A stretch of DNA of 64,000 bases from positions 128,929 to 192,928 of the forward strand of contig NZ_CP048421.1 in assembly GCF_010450875.1 (NCBI RefSeq). The letters run 5' to 3'. Each line of letters starts with the position of its first letter. The first letter of the stretch is position 1. Shown here piece by piece: positions 1-9,500 of this stretch. Under the pieces are notes generated by a model. That model ran no database searches. It had not been told where the DNA came from and saw only the letters and a program-made list of their open reading frames with translations. Position numbers and translations under genes: made by a program. Source of the stretch: Sphingomonas insulae. Lineage in GTDB: Bacteria > Pseudomonadota > Alphaproteobacteria > Sphingomonadales > Sphingomonadaceae.

Positions 1-795
1 GTCGACTTCGGCCGGTGAAAGGAGGCCGCGTTCGCGGATGAACTCGGTTATGCTGCCGGGACGCGGCGTCGCACCGCGACGGCCAAGCACCGGCTTGCGC
101 CACAGGCCTTCGACATTGCGGAGGCGAGGCTTGGCTCGCGCTTCCATCAAGACGATGATGCGCAGTACCTCCGATGAAAGCTCCAGCACCTCGTCAGGCT
201 TGATGCTGCCACAGATGTAGCAGCTCGACTTGGTCGGGACGGGGAGGCCAGCGCGCGCGATACGCGCCTCGCAGTCGGCGCGCACCCATTCCCATTCCCG
301 CAAGGGGTAGCGGTAGGCGTAGCGCGGATCCTCGCACCCGACCGCGTGATGGTAACGCTGCGTGTCGCGTCCAGAAGCGTCGTAGCCGATCAGCTTTACC
401 ACGCGCCCGCCTGCGTCCCAGCAGCGGCGCGCGGGTTCCCACTGGGCGGTCCAGGCATCTTGCGGGGCCGCCTTCCATTTCTGGGTGCAGGACCCCCCAC
501 CAAATACCACGGAGGGCAGGGTGGCGTTGGTCAGCATGTTCTCGGCGATGCCCGCATAGGGCGGCCAGTGCTTGAAGTTGCGGGGCTGGTAGCGGACGAT
601 CTCGGATGGGATGCCGCGTTCCGACATCCAGGCCCGGAACACGGGGATAAACGCATAGGTCGCCGACTTCTCGGCGCCGGGATCGGCGAAGAGAACCATG
701 TCGACGGGCTCGCCGCGTTCGGCGAGTTCCACGATCATGGCGGTGGAGTCGACGCCGGCACCCCAGGCCGCGATGACGGGTGGGCGGTCAGCCAC
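1..795 (-). CDS. PP-loop ATPase, PAPS-reductase-like (3' end beyond window)
   Basis: The frame is open for all 265 codons from a GTG at 795 to the window edge, so the C-terminus is missing. Near the N-terminus (residues about 10-18) the translation reads WGAGVDSTA, a variant of the SGGxDS PP-loop that binds ATP in the adenine nucleotide alpha-hydrolase fold. A FADPGAEKS stretch follows, as in PAPS-reductase-like proteins of phages and plasmids. Later there is a Cys pair (CYIC) that could hold a metal or Fe-S centre. The GTG overlaps the end of the upstream gene by 8 bases, so translation is probably coupled. The substrate is unknown. The family includes sulfonucleotide reductases, DndC-like and tRNA-thiolation enzymes. 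The fold assignment is fairly sure, the function is not. Confidence 0.8.
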   Translation of the reverse strand, partial: MADRPPVIAAWGAGVDSTAMIVELAERGEPVDMVLFADPGAEKSATYAFIPVFRAWMSERGIPSEIVRYQPRNFKHWPPYAGIAENMLTNATLPSVVFGGGSCTQKWKAAPQDAWTAQWEPARRCWDAGGRVVKLIGYDASGRDTQRYHHAVGCEDPRYAYRYPLREWEWVRADCEARIARAGLPVPTKSSCYICGSIKPDEVLELSSEVLRIIVLMEARAKPRLRNVEGLWRKPVLGRRGATPRPGSITEFIRERGLLSPAEVD

Positions 796-1399
796 TGGCC
801 GTGTCCCGCACGACGATCGCCGCATGAACGATGCGATAGGCGCGCGTGCGAAACGCCGGGATGCGGCAGATCGCGCGACTTTCCGGGTCACGGAACAGCG
901 GCGTCTTGCCCTTGGGATTGGCGACCACCTCGAAACGGCTGCGGTCGCTACCGTCGCTGAAACGCATGGGCTCATCGAAGATGATGGTCTGCCCAGGCTT
1001 CGGGGTCGGCTTGGCCCGGTCGAGCTTCTTCGCGAGCAGGTTGGCGCGGCACCGCGCGCGCCAGGCCAAGGCGTATTCGCTGTCCGTGACGGTCAGCTCG
1101 TCGAGGATCGCGGCCGGACACTCGCTCTCGTTGGGCCCGACCGTTTCATCCATGTCCTTGTACCCAAACGTGCAGCCGTCGCGCGCGCCGATGCTGGTCT
1201 TGGTGAAGCAGACGATGCCGAACACGATCCGTTCGTCGTCGTCCGCCAGGCGCTCGCAAGCGGCGTAATAGGTCGATCCGACCATGGCGGACGCCAGCAC
1301 GGTCAGGCGATGCGTGTCGCGCTGGTAGGTAAACTGGTTGTCGAGGTAGGAGCGCGGGGTGGCGCAGCCGCCCATATCGCGCATTAAGAGCCAACCCAT
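788..1399 (-). CDS. conserved plasmid protein, DUF6927-like
   Basis: 203 aa, starting at an ATG preceded by a GGAGA ribosome site. The protein opens with a short MGWLLMRDMGG stretch and continues with a soluble, mixed-charge sequence without a signal peptide or membrane segment. I recognise it only as resembling the DUF6927 type found beside PP-loop and ArdC genes on alphaproteobacterial plasmids. No catalytic motif is visible. It sits between a 211-aa protein upstream and the PP-loop gene downstream. Its stop codon lies inside the first codons of that downstream gene, which points to one operon. The function is unknown. Confidence 0.75.
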   Translation of the reverse strand: MGWLLMRDMGGCATPRSYLDNQFTYQRDTHRLTVLASAMVGSTYYAACERLADDDERIVFGIVCFTKTSIGARDGCTFGYKDMDETVGPNESECPAAILDELTVTDSEYALAWRARCRANLLAKKLDRAKPTPKPGQTIIFDEPMRFSDGSDRSRFEVVANPKGKTPLFRDPESRAICRIPAFRTRAYRIVHAAIVVRDTASG

Positions 1400-1423
1400 G
1401 ACAAGTCTCCGGTGAAGTGAGGA

Positions 1424-2059
1424 TCAGGCGGCAGCGGCGAGGCGCGGAGAGCCCACGTCGCCAACCTTCGCGGTGAGCCGGCGCTGGAACGTGGCTGCAT
1501 CCAGCAGCTCGGCGATCGGCGCGCGTTGAACGGGGCCGGCGTGTTCGCCTCTTCGGCAGCGGTTGAAGGTGATCTCGCTGTCGGGGAGAAAGCTGTGCGG
1601 CCGCACCCGGATCGAGAGATCGGCATGGCGCAGCTCGGTCGTGCCATCGTCCGCGATACCGCCCATGTCGGTATCGATACGGACGTCATGCGCCTCGAGA
1701 CCGATCGTCTCGGCAAGCGAAACGAGTGCGAGGCGAGCCTGCCGATGGAATGTCCGTTTCGCCATTGCATCGCCGGCGACGCTGTTGCCGGCGATGTCGA
1801 GCAGCGCGGATCTGGTGATGACGGTGCCCCGATCTTCCGCACAGCGCAGACGCAGCTCGTTGGTGCTGGGCGCACTACGTTCGGCGACGGACGCCAGATT
1901 GCGGATCAGCAGCAGGATCGACGCATCGAGATCGATCGGCTTGCCGGCACGCCGGCAGTCGTCGACGCCCGCGTTCAGGGCATGGAGCGCTGCAGGCAGG
2001 GTGCCGAGCGCCTCGGGAGACAGCGCCTCGTTGTGGCGATAGTGGGTGTCGTAGAGCAT
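1424..2059 (-). CDS. hypothetical plasmid backbone protein
   Basis: 211 aa. The start at 2059 is chosen over an in-frame upstream start because a strong AGGAGG site sits just before it and the protein begins MLYDTHYRHNEALS. The sequence is soluble, alpha-helical in its first half (Leu/Ala-rich up to about residue 100), and has no motif I recognise. It is the first gene after a copy of the repeated leader element (2089-2117) and lies 24 bases upstream of the DUF6927-like gene. It is most likely co-transcribed with the two genes that follow. No function can be assigned. Confidence 0.7.
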   Translation of the reverse strand: MLYDTHYRHNEALSPEALGTLPAALHALNAGVDDCRRAGKPIDLDASILLLIRNLASVAERSAPSTNELRLRCAEDRGTVITRSALLDIAGNSVAGDAMAKRTFHRQARLALVSLAETIGLEAHDVRIDTDMGGIADDGTTELRHADLSIRVRPHSFLPDSEITFNRCRRGEHAGPVQRAPIAELLDAATFQRRLTAKVGDVGSPRLAAAA

Positions 2060-2088
2060 GGCCGAACCTCCTGAGCGCACACGCGCGC

Positions 2089-2117
2089 TCAAAAGGCCGA
2101 AGGCTTCCTCTCCTCCG
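2089..2117 (-). promoter_or_regulatory. repeated leader element, copy 1
   Basis: On the minus strand this reads as a purine-rich GGAGAGGAAG run followed by AGCCTTCGGC. It lies about 30 bases upstream of the start at 2059. Near-identical copies stand before the ParB-like gene and the helicase gene. The AGCC-TTC-GGCT part can form a four-base-pair hairpin in RNA in the other copies; here it is one base off. It is probably a shared 5'-leader control site, but its mechanism is unknown. Confidence 0.5.
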
Positions 2118-2129
2118 TGCGGGGCCTTG

Positions 2130-2339
2130 TCAGAGCATCCCGCCAACAGGATCGGCCGATCGTGAGGCCGCGTCATAGCCGGACTGCCAAGCCGTGCGGA
2201 GCTTGCTCCGTCGGCGGTAATGGCAACGGTCGTTGCCCATGACGAAGCAGCGCCATCCCGATTTGTTGGCTTCCCACAGCGGCTCTTTCCGCGTGGGAGC
2301 GAGAAGGCGCGTGAGGTCCACGCCCGTGGCGGCGTTCAT
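2130..2339 (-). CDS. small basic hypothetical protein
   Basis: 69 aa, rich in Arg and Lys, with a central WRCFVMGND stretch and one CHYRRR segment. The ATG at 2339 overlaps the TGA that would end the full-length PP-loop gene upstream (ATGA), so the two were translationally coupled before the upstream gene acquired its internal stop. No domain is recognised. The basic charge and position among nucleic-acid-related genes would fit a small nucleic-acid-binding protein, but this is a guess. The end of the gene runs into the leader of the next gene. Confidence 0.6.
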   Translation of the reverse strand: MNAATGVDLTRLLAPTRKEPLWEANKSGWRCFVMGNDRCHYRRRSKLRTAWQSGYDAASRSADPVGGML

Positions 2340-2584
2340 GACGGGCCTGCATGGTCGCCGAAGGCGCCGGCAGGGAGTGTCCAGTGATCCGCCAGGATCG
2401 AGAGCCGCCAGACCGGATCATCGGCTTGCGCCAATTCGTCGGGATGAAGCATCGCAGCCGGGAACGCCGTGCCGCGATCAGCGAGCTGCGTGACGGTGAG
2501 CGAGCGATGGATGGTCTTCCCGGTCGCGGCTTCGCGAGCCGCGACCCGTCGGAAGGCGGCAGGAAAGACGAGCCGGAGCGTCGC
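2336..2584 (-). pseudogene. read-through tail of the PP-loop gene, cut off by TGA
   Basis: Downstream of the TGA at 2585-2587 the same frame stays open for 82 codons and ends in a TGA that overlaps the ATG of the next gene. The tail reads like the conserved C-terminal part of plasmid PAPS-reductase-like proteins (ATLRLVFPAAFRRVAARE and LADRGTAFPAA). The residue replaced by the stop is normally Trp (GSPDQW-A). It is therefore a TGG-to-TGA change or a sequencing error rather than a natural end. Confidence 0.7.
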
Positions 2585-3307
2585 TCATTGGTCGGGCGAG
2601 CCGAAGATGCAGGCTCGGCAGGACAGGCGGCCCCAACCCAGGACGTAGGCCGGGTGGGGACGGATCCGCGCTTGGGCGATCGCGTCCCAGATCAGGCGCT
2701 CGGTCCATTTATGGACCGGGCGCCAATGATCGACCGCACGCGCGAGGGTAGATGTGCGATGCGGCTCGAGCGTCGCATAGCGCGCACGCGAGGGACTCTC
2801 CTCGGCGCGCTCGCCGGTGATGACAAGCGTGTGGCCGTCGAGGAAGCGCGATTGATTCCGGATCGCGGCCGCGAGGACGTCGATCTTCAGCGCTGGGCTG
2901 CACCAGCGCATCCGAAGATCGGAAGACGTCTGGGGGAAGAGCCCACGGGTGCCGGCGGGGCCGTTGCCCCCGGCACGGCCGATGCCGGTCGGCGTCTCGA
3001 ATACGATCGGGGCGGTCGGCGCGTCGTCGCGCGCCAGCTCGTGCGCGAAGCCGCCTTCGCGCCACGAGACGTAGAGAGCGATCCCGAAATGGTCGGCGAT
3101 TGCGCGGACATAGGCCGGCGTGCACGGCCAGTCCATGAAGGTCGGGCCGTGGCCATCGACATCATGGTGATGCAGCTCGATCGCGTGTGTCGGCACGCCG
3201 AGGCTGAGGAGGTGCAGGAGGGCGGCAAGGCTGTCCTTGCCGCCACTGAATGCCACGACGAAGCGCCGGTAGGCGCCTAGGTCGGGGAGGGCGGCCGGAA
3301 CGGTCAT
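2585..3307 (-). CDS. PP-loop PAPS-reductase-like protein, truncated by in-frame TGA
   Basis: The visible product is 240 aa. Residues about 18-25 read FSGGKDS, the classic PP-loop that binds ATP, followed by a HHHDVDG stretch. Near the end there is a Cys pair (SCRACIFG) as in PAPS-reductase-like plasmid proteins. The frame stops at a TGA at 2585-2587 but continues with family-like sequence to 2336, so the original protein was about 323 aa. The ATG overlaps the ardC stop (ATGA). The conserved core survives, so a shortened protein may still fold, but loss of the C-terminal quarter suggests inactivation unless the stop is an error or is read through. The substrate is unknown. Confidence 0.8.
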   Translation of the reverse strand: MTVPAALPDLGAYRRFVVAFSGGKDSLAALLHLLSLGVPTHAIELHHHDVDGHGPTFMDWPCTPAYVRAIADHFGIALYVSWREGGFAHELARDDAPTAPIVFETPTGIGRAGGNGPAGTRGLFPQTSSDLRMRWCSPALKIDVLAAAIRNQSRFLDGHTLVITGERAEESPSRARYATLEPHRTSTLARAVDHWRPVHKWTERLIWDAIAQARIRPHPAYVLGWGRLSCRACIFGSPDQ

Positions 3308-4227
3308 GCCGCTTCACGGATCTGGTCCTCGGGCTCGGCCGAGACGTCGAGCCCCGTCGCGCGGAGCAGATAGCCGACTGCCGCCTCGGCCTTTGCCGCG
3401 GCGGTCATGATCGCGCGGCTATCCTTGCGCAGCACATTTAACCACGAGCCGATATAGGCGGCGTGATCGTCCATATGCGACGTCGGCAAACCGAGATCGG
3501 CACCGAGCAGCGCTGCGGTCATCTCGGCGCAAAGCTCCTCGAACGCATAGGCGTCGTCGCCGAAGCGCTTGCCGAACGTGCGATCGAGCCGGTCGGGATG
3601 GCCGGTCCAGTGGCCAGCCTCATGGGCGAGCGTCGCCGCAAAGTAGGCGCGCGTCGAGAACAGCTCGACGGGCGGCATGGTGATGCGGTCGGCGGTGCGG
3701 TCGTAGAACGCGCGGTCGCCGCGCATGTCGACCGTTGCCGGCAGCGCATCGAGGAAGCGCTGCGCGCGCTCGGGGAGCGCGTCGGCCGGGGGCACGATGC
3801 TGACAGGGCTCGAGTAGAAGTCCGGAGACAGCCCGTCGATCTGGTCGCAATTGAACACGGCGTACGAGCGCAGCACGCGCCGCATCTCGTCGGTCGTGTC
3901 GCCGGTGACGACGGATTCGACGGTCTTGCTGTAGGATTTGTAGAAGATCGCGATCTGCGAGCGCTCGCCCTCGCGGACCTGGCCGCCAAAGGCCTGCGCC
4001 TGTTTGTACGTCATCCAGGTGCGCGAGTTGTAGCCCGCCCCCTCGGCACACAGCCACAGCCAGAAGCAGTTGATGCCCTTGTAGGGGTCGCCGGTTGCGC
4101 GCAGCGGACGGCCCCCGAGTCCGGGGCGCCACGGCTTGACCCAGGGCCGTACTCCGGATTCGAGCTTGTCGATGATGGTGCTGGTGATGACGTCGGCAGG
4201 CGAGGGCTTGTCGGTGGTCTGTGCCAC
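3304..4227 (-). CDS. ardC: ArdC-family antirestriction protein
   Basis: 307 aa from a GTG at 4227, which has a good AGGAG site upstream and matches the family N-terminus better than more distal starts. Residues about 10-125 are the ssDNA-binding N-terminal domain (DUF1738 type, with KPWRPGLGGRPLRATGDPYKG). Residues about 180-300 are a zinc metalloprotease-like domain with HEAGH at 202-206 and a downstream ELCAEM glutamate. ArdC proteins protect incoming plasmid ssDNA and block some restriction systems. The stop overlaps the start of the PP-loop gene. The call is firm. Which restriction systems it blocks cannot be told. Confidence 0.93.
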   Translation of the reverse strand: MAQTTDKPSPADVITSTIIDKLESGVRPWVKPWRPGLGGRPLRATGDPYKGINCFWLWLCAEGAGYNSRTWMTYKQAQAFGGQVREGERSQIAIFYKSYSKTVESVVTGDTTDEMRRVLRSYAVFNCDQIDGLSPDFYSSPVSIVPPADALPERAQRFLDALPATVDMRGDRAFYDRTADRITMPPVELFSTRAYFAATLAHEAGHWTGHPDRLDRTFGKRFGDDAYAFEELCAEMTAALLGADLGLPTSHMDDHAAYIGSWLNVLRKDSRAIMTAAAKAEAAVGYLLRATGLDVSAEPEDQIREAA

Positions 4228-4306
4228 GATCGGTCTCCTGGATGAGGTAAGGCAAACCCGGTCAAGCATCCTCCCCTCTCGGGGGTCGCGGCGGGTCACA
4301 AGAAGC

Positions 4307-4336
4307 GGGGCGACACTTGCGCGAAAGTGCCGCCCC
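4307..4336 (-). terminator. hairpin downstream of the ParB-like gene
   Basis: Inverted arms at 4307-4318 and 4325-4336 pair over 12 bases with one G-U, around a six-base loop. The hairpin lies 28 bases after the ParB-like stop on the minus strand. It lacks a good U-run, so it may be a weak terminator or an mRNA 3' stabiliser between the ParB-like gene and ardC. Confidence 0.45.
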
Positions 4337-4363
4337 AGGTGCCTCGAAATGTGCGAGCCGGCG

Positions 4364-6436
4364 TCAGGCCGCTTGGCTCAAATCCTCGGCTTCGTGATCA
4401 TCGCCCCCCTCGGACGCGATCGCGTCGTCGCCGTCCTCATCGAGATCTTCATCCTCGGCCGGATCGGCGTCGTCGACGTCGTCGGTGAAGGTGGAGCGCA
4501 GCGGCGTCCTGGCCGGCTTCTCTTGCGCCTCGAAGCGCATCGCCTCGGGCAACCAGGCCGTCGCCTTTTCGCGGATCTCCGCTTCGACGATGCCCTGGCC
4601 GTTGCACAGAGATGCACAGGTGCCGGCGAGGTCACCCTTCTTGGCGTCCTTGTAGCGGCCGCGCAGGATCGGGCCGCCAATTTCCTCGAGCGCGTCGAGC
4701 ATGAGGGTCTTCTTGACCCGACCGAAGAAGTTCTCGGCCGTCGGGCGCCACCAATTTTCGACCTGGATGTCGAGGAGGCGACCGAGATGGTCATGGAACC
4801 CGTTGCTGCGGTAGCCCTCGGCGACATTGAGCGTGGGCTCCAGCGTACGTGCGATCGAGAACGCCACCCACGCGCCCCGGGCCTCATCGTCGAGCGCCCG
4901 GAAGGCGTCGAACCGCTCGGTCATGGTCTTGTGCCCGGCCCAGCTCGTGTCGAGACGCTGCCGCTGATCGTCGATGGTCTGCGACGCCATCGATCCCTCG
5001 TCGCGGAACCCAAAGATCGGGAACCCCGCGGCGCCCGATTTCAGGGTTGAATGGTTAGGGATATGGGCCTGCTCGAAGACCACGTTCTGCGCCATCAGGA
5101 AGATGGTCAGGTCGAGGGCGAGTCCCTGGTCGCTGGCGATATGGGCGACGAGGATCTGTCGGCGCTGGGTCGCCAGTTCGTCGATCAACGTGGCGCTGAG
5201 CTTCGGACCCTGCTCGGCATCGCTGGCAAGGCCTTCCCCGGCTGCGCCGCCCGACTCCTTGGGCGGCGCGTTGGGATCCACGACCGGCTTTTCGCTGAAC
5301 AGGCGGGTGTGAACGCGAGGTTGGCCGTCGCCCCCGATATAGACGAACGTCCCGATCTGGCTTTTAAGCGCCGGATCGATCTCGTGACGGGCGTCTTCGA
5401 TGGTTTCCAGCTCGCGCTCGATCGCCTCGATGCGCGCGTTCGCCGCCTCGGCCTCGGCGCTGCCGTCGGGCAGTTCCTGCTCGAGCTGGTCGATCAGCGC
5501 CTCGTTCTCGCACCCCAGTGCCTCGACACGCGCGGTCTCGTCCTCGGTGAGGGCGCGAGCGGGTGCGTGGTACTCGTGGAGCTGGCGCTCGAGGTCGTAG
5601 GGGACGTGCGTCGCCGCGATCGGCGTGACGAACGCGAGGCCCTGGTCTCTCGCCAGTTCGGCCGCTGCGGCTTCGAGCTTCGAGGCGGCAAGCGTCTCGA
5701 TCAGGTCGACGTCGATCCAGTTCTCGTCGCCTTCTGTGGCGAACAGGTCGCCCTCGATGCGGCCGCCTGCGGCGACATAGGCTTCGCGACCGACAAAACG
5801 GGCCTTGGCGTCGTTCGCCTTGACCGTGCCGTTGAGGATGGCGCGACGGATGTTGTCGGGATTGTCGCCATAGTAGGACGTTTTCATCTGGGCGAACACG
5901 CGGGCCTGACGGTCGAGGTCGGTGGTGACGGCGTAAGCCTGCGCAACGCCGAGCGTGATCTCGCCGGCTGCGAGCGCCTCGAAGACAGCCGGGGCCAGCT
6001 CGGCAAGGCGCACGCGCTGCTCCACGAAGCGGGTGGTCACGCCCTGACGCTTGGCGACGTCCTCGGCCGTCATGCCCTTCTGGATCAGGAAGTTGAATGC
6101 AGTGCATTCGTCAGCCGAATTCATCGGCACCCGCTGAAAGTTCTCGGCGAGGCTTGTCTCGATTGCGTTGTCGTCGTCGCTCAGCACGAGGACCGGGACA
6201 CTGTGGTCAGCGGGGAGGGTGCCCTGCTCGATCAAGAGCTGGAGCGCGCGCAGGCGGCGACCGCCCGCCTTCACGGTGAACGTACCCGCCTTCTTGAGCG
6301 GGGTGACGATCAGGTTCTGCAACAGACACTGCGCTGCGATGTTGGCGGCGAGGGTATCAATGCCTGCGTCGCGGTTGGATTTGCGGACATTGTCCTTCGA
6401 GAGCGAGAGGTTCTTGACCTTCACGGACTGGATCAT
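4364..6436 (-). CDS. large ParB/Spo0J-like protein
   Basis: 690 aa, about twice the usual ParB length. Residues about 5-105 are the ParB N-terminal CTP-binding/nuclease-like fold, with KAGGRRLRAL and the ENFQR box (AENFQRVPMNSADE). A helix-turn-helix follows at about 115-145 (GMTAEDVAKRQGVTTRFVEQRV). The middle is helical and acidic, and the last 40 residues are highly acidic (DEDLDEDGDD). Such long ParB-like proteins sit next to strawberry-notch helicases on sphingomonad plasmids, and no ParA is visible here. It may therefore act in plasmid establishment or gene regulation rather than classical partition. The leader carries a copy of the repeated element. Confidence 0.88.
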   Translation of the reverse strand: MIQSVKVKNLSLSKDNVRKSNRDAGIDTLAANIAAQCLLQNLIVTPLKKAGTFTVKAGGRRLRALQLLIEQGTLPADHSVPVLVLSDDDNAIETSLAENFQRVPMNSADECTAFNFLIQKGMTAEDVAKRQGVTTRFVEQRVRLAELAPAVFEALAAGEITLGVAQAYAVTTDLDRQARVFAQMKTSYYGDNPDNIRRAILNGTVKANDAKARFVGREAYVAAGGRIEGDLFATEGDENWIDVDLIETLAASKLEAAAAELARDQGLAFVTPIAATHVPYDLERQLHEYHAPARALTEDETARVEALGCENEALIDQLEQELPDGSAEAEAANARIEAIERELETIEDARHEIDPALKSQIGTFVYIGGDGQPRVHTRLFSEKPVVDPNAPPKESGGAAGEGLASDAEQGPKLSATLIDELATQRRQILVAHIASDQGLALDLTIFLMAQNVVFEQAHIPNHSTLKSGAAGFPIFGFRDEGSMASQTIDDQRQRLDTSWAGHKTMTERFDAFRALDDEARGAWVAFSIARTLEPTLNVAEGYRSNGFHDHLGRLLDIQVENWWRPTAENFFGRVKKTLMLDALEEIGGPILRGRYKDAKKGDLAGTCASLCNGQGIVEAEIREKATAWLPEAMRFEAQEKPARTPLRSTFTDDVDDADPAEDEDLDEDGDDAIASEGGDDHEAEDLSQAA

Positions 6437-6505
6437 CGATCATACTCCATTCGGGATAAGCGCGGCCGTTCCGACCGTCACGCGAGCCTGATCCTCCAAG
6501 CTCAC

Positions 6506-6533
6506 AAAGCCGAAGGCTCCCTCCCCTCCCTTT
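6506..6533 (-). promoter_or_regulatory. repeated leader element, copy 2
   Basis: On the minus strand GGAGGGGAGGGAGCC is followed by TTCGGCTTTG, about 70 bases upstream of the ParB-like start. It matches the copies at 2089 and 10829 in the purine run and the AGCC-TTC-GGCT mini-hairpin, while the flanking sequence is unrelated. This makes it a conserved element rather than a duplicated gene end. Confidence 0.5.
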
Positions 6534-6561
6534 GATGATCGGGAAGAAAGCCCGGTGTCGG

Positions 6562-9500
6562 TTAGGCGGTGATGCGGTCGATCACGGCCGCGGCGGTCGC
6601 GAGCGGAATGAACATCCGCGTCTTGTGCTGGATGATCTCGGTGAAGCATCCGGCCGCCTTCAGCTCGGCGAGCCGCGTGTGTGGCCAATCGAGCAATTCG
6701 AGGCGCTGCTGGGAGGCAACCAGACTGCGCTTGAGGCGATAGGCGCCCACGGTCGAGATCTCTCGGGTGCCCATAACGTGCTTGGCGCTGTCAGCGCCGG
6801 AGACGGTGATGGTAGCGGCAATCCCAAAGGCGTCCGCGAGCTTGGAGACGAGAGGGGCGGGGACGATCCGGCCAAGGAAGGACTGGCCATCGTCTGTATT
6901 GAGCCGCCAGACCTGAACATGATCGTCGGGCAGGCGATCCCAGACGGGGAGCAGAAGCCCGCTGACGAGATAGAGCGTGCTGATGCGGGTCTTTCCCGCC
7001 ATCTCCGCCACCTCGGCCTGCCACAGAGCGGCGAACTCTTCCTCGCTAGCCTCCTCCCACATCGTCTCGACGAGAAGGTCTTGGCGCATTCGCTCGCTGC
7101 GAGTCGGGCGGACCAGCTCGTCGCGGCGCACAATCTCGCCATCGTCGTCGGTCAGAGAGTAGGTGCTGCACCGGATCGCGGCCTTGCCCGACTTGCGGTT
7201 GACGATGGGCCGCGCGTCATCACCGAGGATGCGCAGCGCGGGCTCGAGCGCGAGCGGCTTGTAGCGTTCCTCGGTCTCGAGCCGGAGGATCTCGGTCTCG
7301 GCGCCGCTGGTCTGGTCGCGCCGGATGACGGTGCGATCAAGGATCGTAATTCGCTCGGCGTTGATGCTCTCGACGCCCAGATCGAGCGTGCCGGCTTCCT
7401 TGGCCGCCTCGATGCGCGCCTCGATCAGGCCGAGATACTCGTCGAAGATCGCGTTCTGGAGCGCGATCCGCAGCGCCAGAATGCGGTTGAGCCAGCGCTG
7501 GATGGGCGGCAGGTCTTCCTTCAGACCACCCCCTTCGCCCTCCAGCTCGAGGCCGGTGAGCTTCTGGAACTGGTCGAGCGTGGTCGAGCGCAGCTTGCCA
7601 TCGGCAAGCAGGCGAAACCACTGGTCCAGCGACTCCTTCGCATAGTCGCTTTCGAGATTGTCTCGCGGGTCGAACAGGCCCTGTCCGCCCGTTTGCCGCT
7701 GGCCGCGTGTGAGCGCGCCCAAGCTGTCGAGCCGGCGCGCGATCGTCGAGATGAAGCGTCGCTCGCCCCGACAATCGGTCGACACCGGTCGGAACAGCGG
7801 CGCGGTCGCCTGATGCGTCCGGTGCGTCCGGCCGAGTCCCTGGATGGCGGCGTCAGCACGCCAACCGGGCTCGAGGAGATAGTGATTGCGCCGCGACTGG
7901 TTCTCAGCGGTAAGACTTGCATGATAGCTGCGGCCGGTGCCGCCAGCATCGGAGAAGATCAGGATCTTCTTGGCACCGCGCATGAAGGAGTCGGTCTCGG
8001 CGAGATTGGTGCGCGGGCTGCGGCTTTCGACGCGTTGGCGGCCGTGGGGGTCCATGAAGACGCGCCGGCTGCGCCCCGTGACCTCGGCGACGGCATCCGT
8101 GCCGAAATGCCCGATGATGTGATCGAGGGCGGAGCCGACGATCGGGAGGGCGCAAAGCTGCTCGACCAGGGTGTCGCGCATCGCCAGCGCCTCCTGGCTG
8201 AACACAGGACGGCCGTCCTCGCCCGACATCGGTTCGGAGCGGATCTTGCCGGTGTCATCGACAAAGGTCTTCATCTGCCGCACTGGGAAAGCAGCCGTCA
8301 GATAGGACATGACGAACTCACGCGGCGACAACTCGATGTCGAGATTGGCCCGTTCCTCGATGGTCAGCGCCGCCAGTGCCCGGTTGAGCATCGCCTCGGA
8401 CGTCGAGACGAGCTGGATCACGACGCTCTCGCCGCGGTCGAGGTCGGCGCGGATCGCGGGGATCAGAGCCGGCAGCTTCATGCCGATCAGGAGCTGGCAG
8501 AAGAACCGCTGCTTGGTGGACTCGAAGATCGACAACGCGGCCGCCTTGGCGCCGCTGTTGTAGGTATCGTTCGAGAAGCTGTCTGTGACGCGGGTGGCAT
8601 CGAGTGCAGCGCGCAGGTTCGCGTGGATGATCGCCCAGGCATCGGCATAGGCGTCGTACACCTCGATCTGGTCGGGCGTGAGCTGGTGTTCGAGGATGTC
8701 GTATTCGACGCCGGCGAAAGACAGCGCGCGGGCGACATAGAGCCCCTGCATCTTCAGGTCACGGGCGATCAGCTCCATCGCCGCGATCCCGCCACGGCGC
8801 AGGGATTCGACGAACGCCTTGCGATCGGCGAACGCCGTGCCGGGACCCCAGAGCCCGAGCCGGGTCGCATAGGCGAGGTTGTTGACGTCGGACGCGCCGG
8901 TCGCAGACACGTACAGGACGCGGGCGCGCGGTAGGAGGTTCTGCAATCGGACACCGGCGATCCCTTGGTCGGAGCCGTCTTTGGTGCCGAAGCGGCCTTC
9001 GCCGCCTGCGACACCTGCCATCTCATGCGCCTCGTCGAACACGACCATGCCGTCATAGTCGTCTCCGAACCATTCGAGGATCTGCTGGAGCCGGCTGCCC
9101 TTGTCGCCGCGATTGGAGCGCAGCGTCGCATAGGTGAGGAAGAGGATGCCCTCACCGGCGCCGATTGGGGTGCCGAGCTTCCACTGGTTGAGATGCTGGA
9201 TGTCGAGCGCGAGACCGCCCACGGCGGTCCAGTCGCGGCGCGCGTCCTCGAGGAGGGTCTCGGTCTTCGAGATCCAGATGTGCTTGCGGCGGCCGCGCAG
9301 CCACTGGTCGAGGACGATCGCGGCGACCTGGCGGCCCTTGCCGGCGCCGGTGCCGTCGCCAAGGAAGAAGCCGGTCCGATAAGGACGGCCTGCCTCATCG
9401 GGCGTGAGCGACAAGCCCTCTTCGACGGCCTTGAACAAGCCGGGGATGTCGCGTTCGAAGGCGTCGCCGGCGTAGATCAGCGTTTCCAATTGGGCGTCGG

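Noticed and set aside
2585..2587. Selenocysteine codon at the TGA
   Set aside because: The family has Trp here, not Cys, and no obvious SECIS hairpin was seen. A nonsense change or sequencing error is simpler.
5051..8934. Long plus-strand open frames opposite the ParB-like and helicase genes, one of 800 codons
   Set aside because: High GC makes long antisense frames common. Their translations lack domains and the minus-strand genes have clear motifs.
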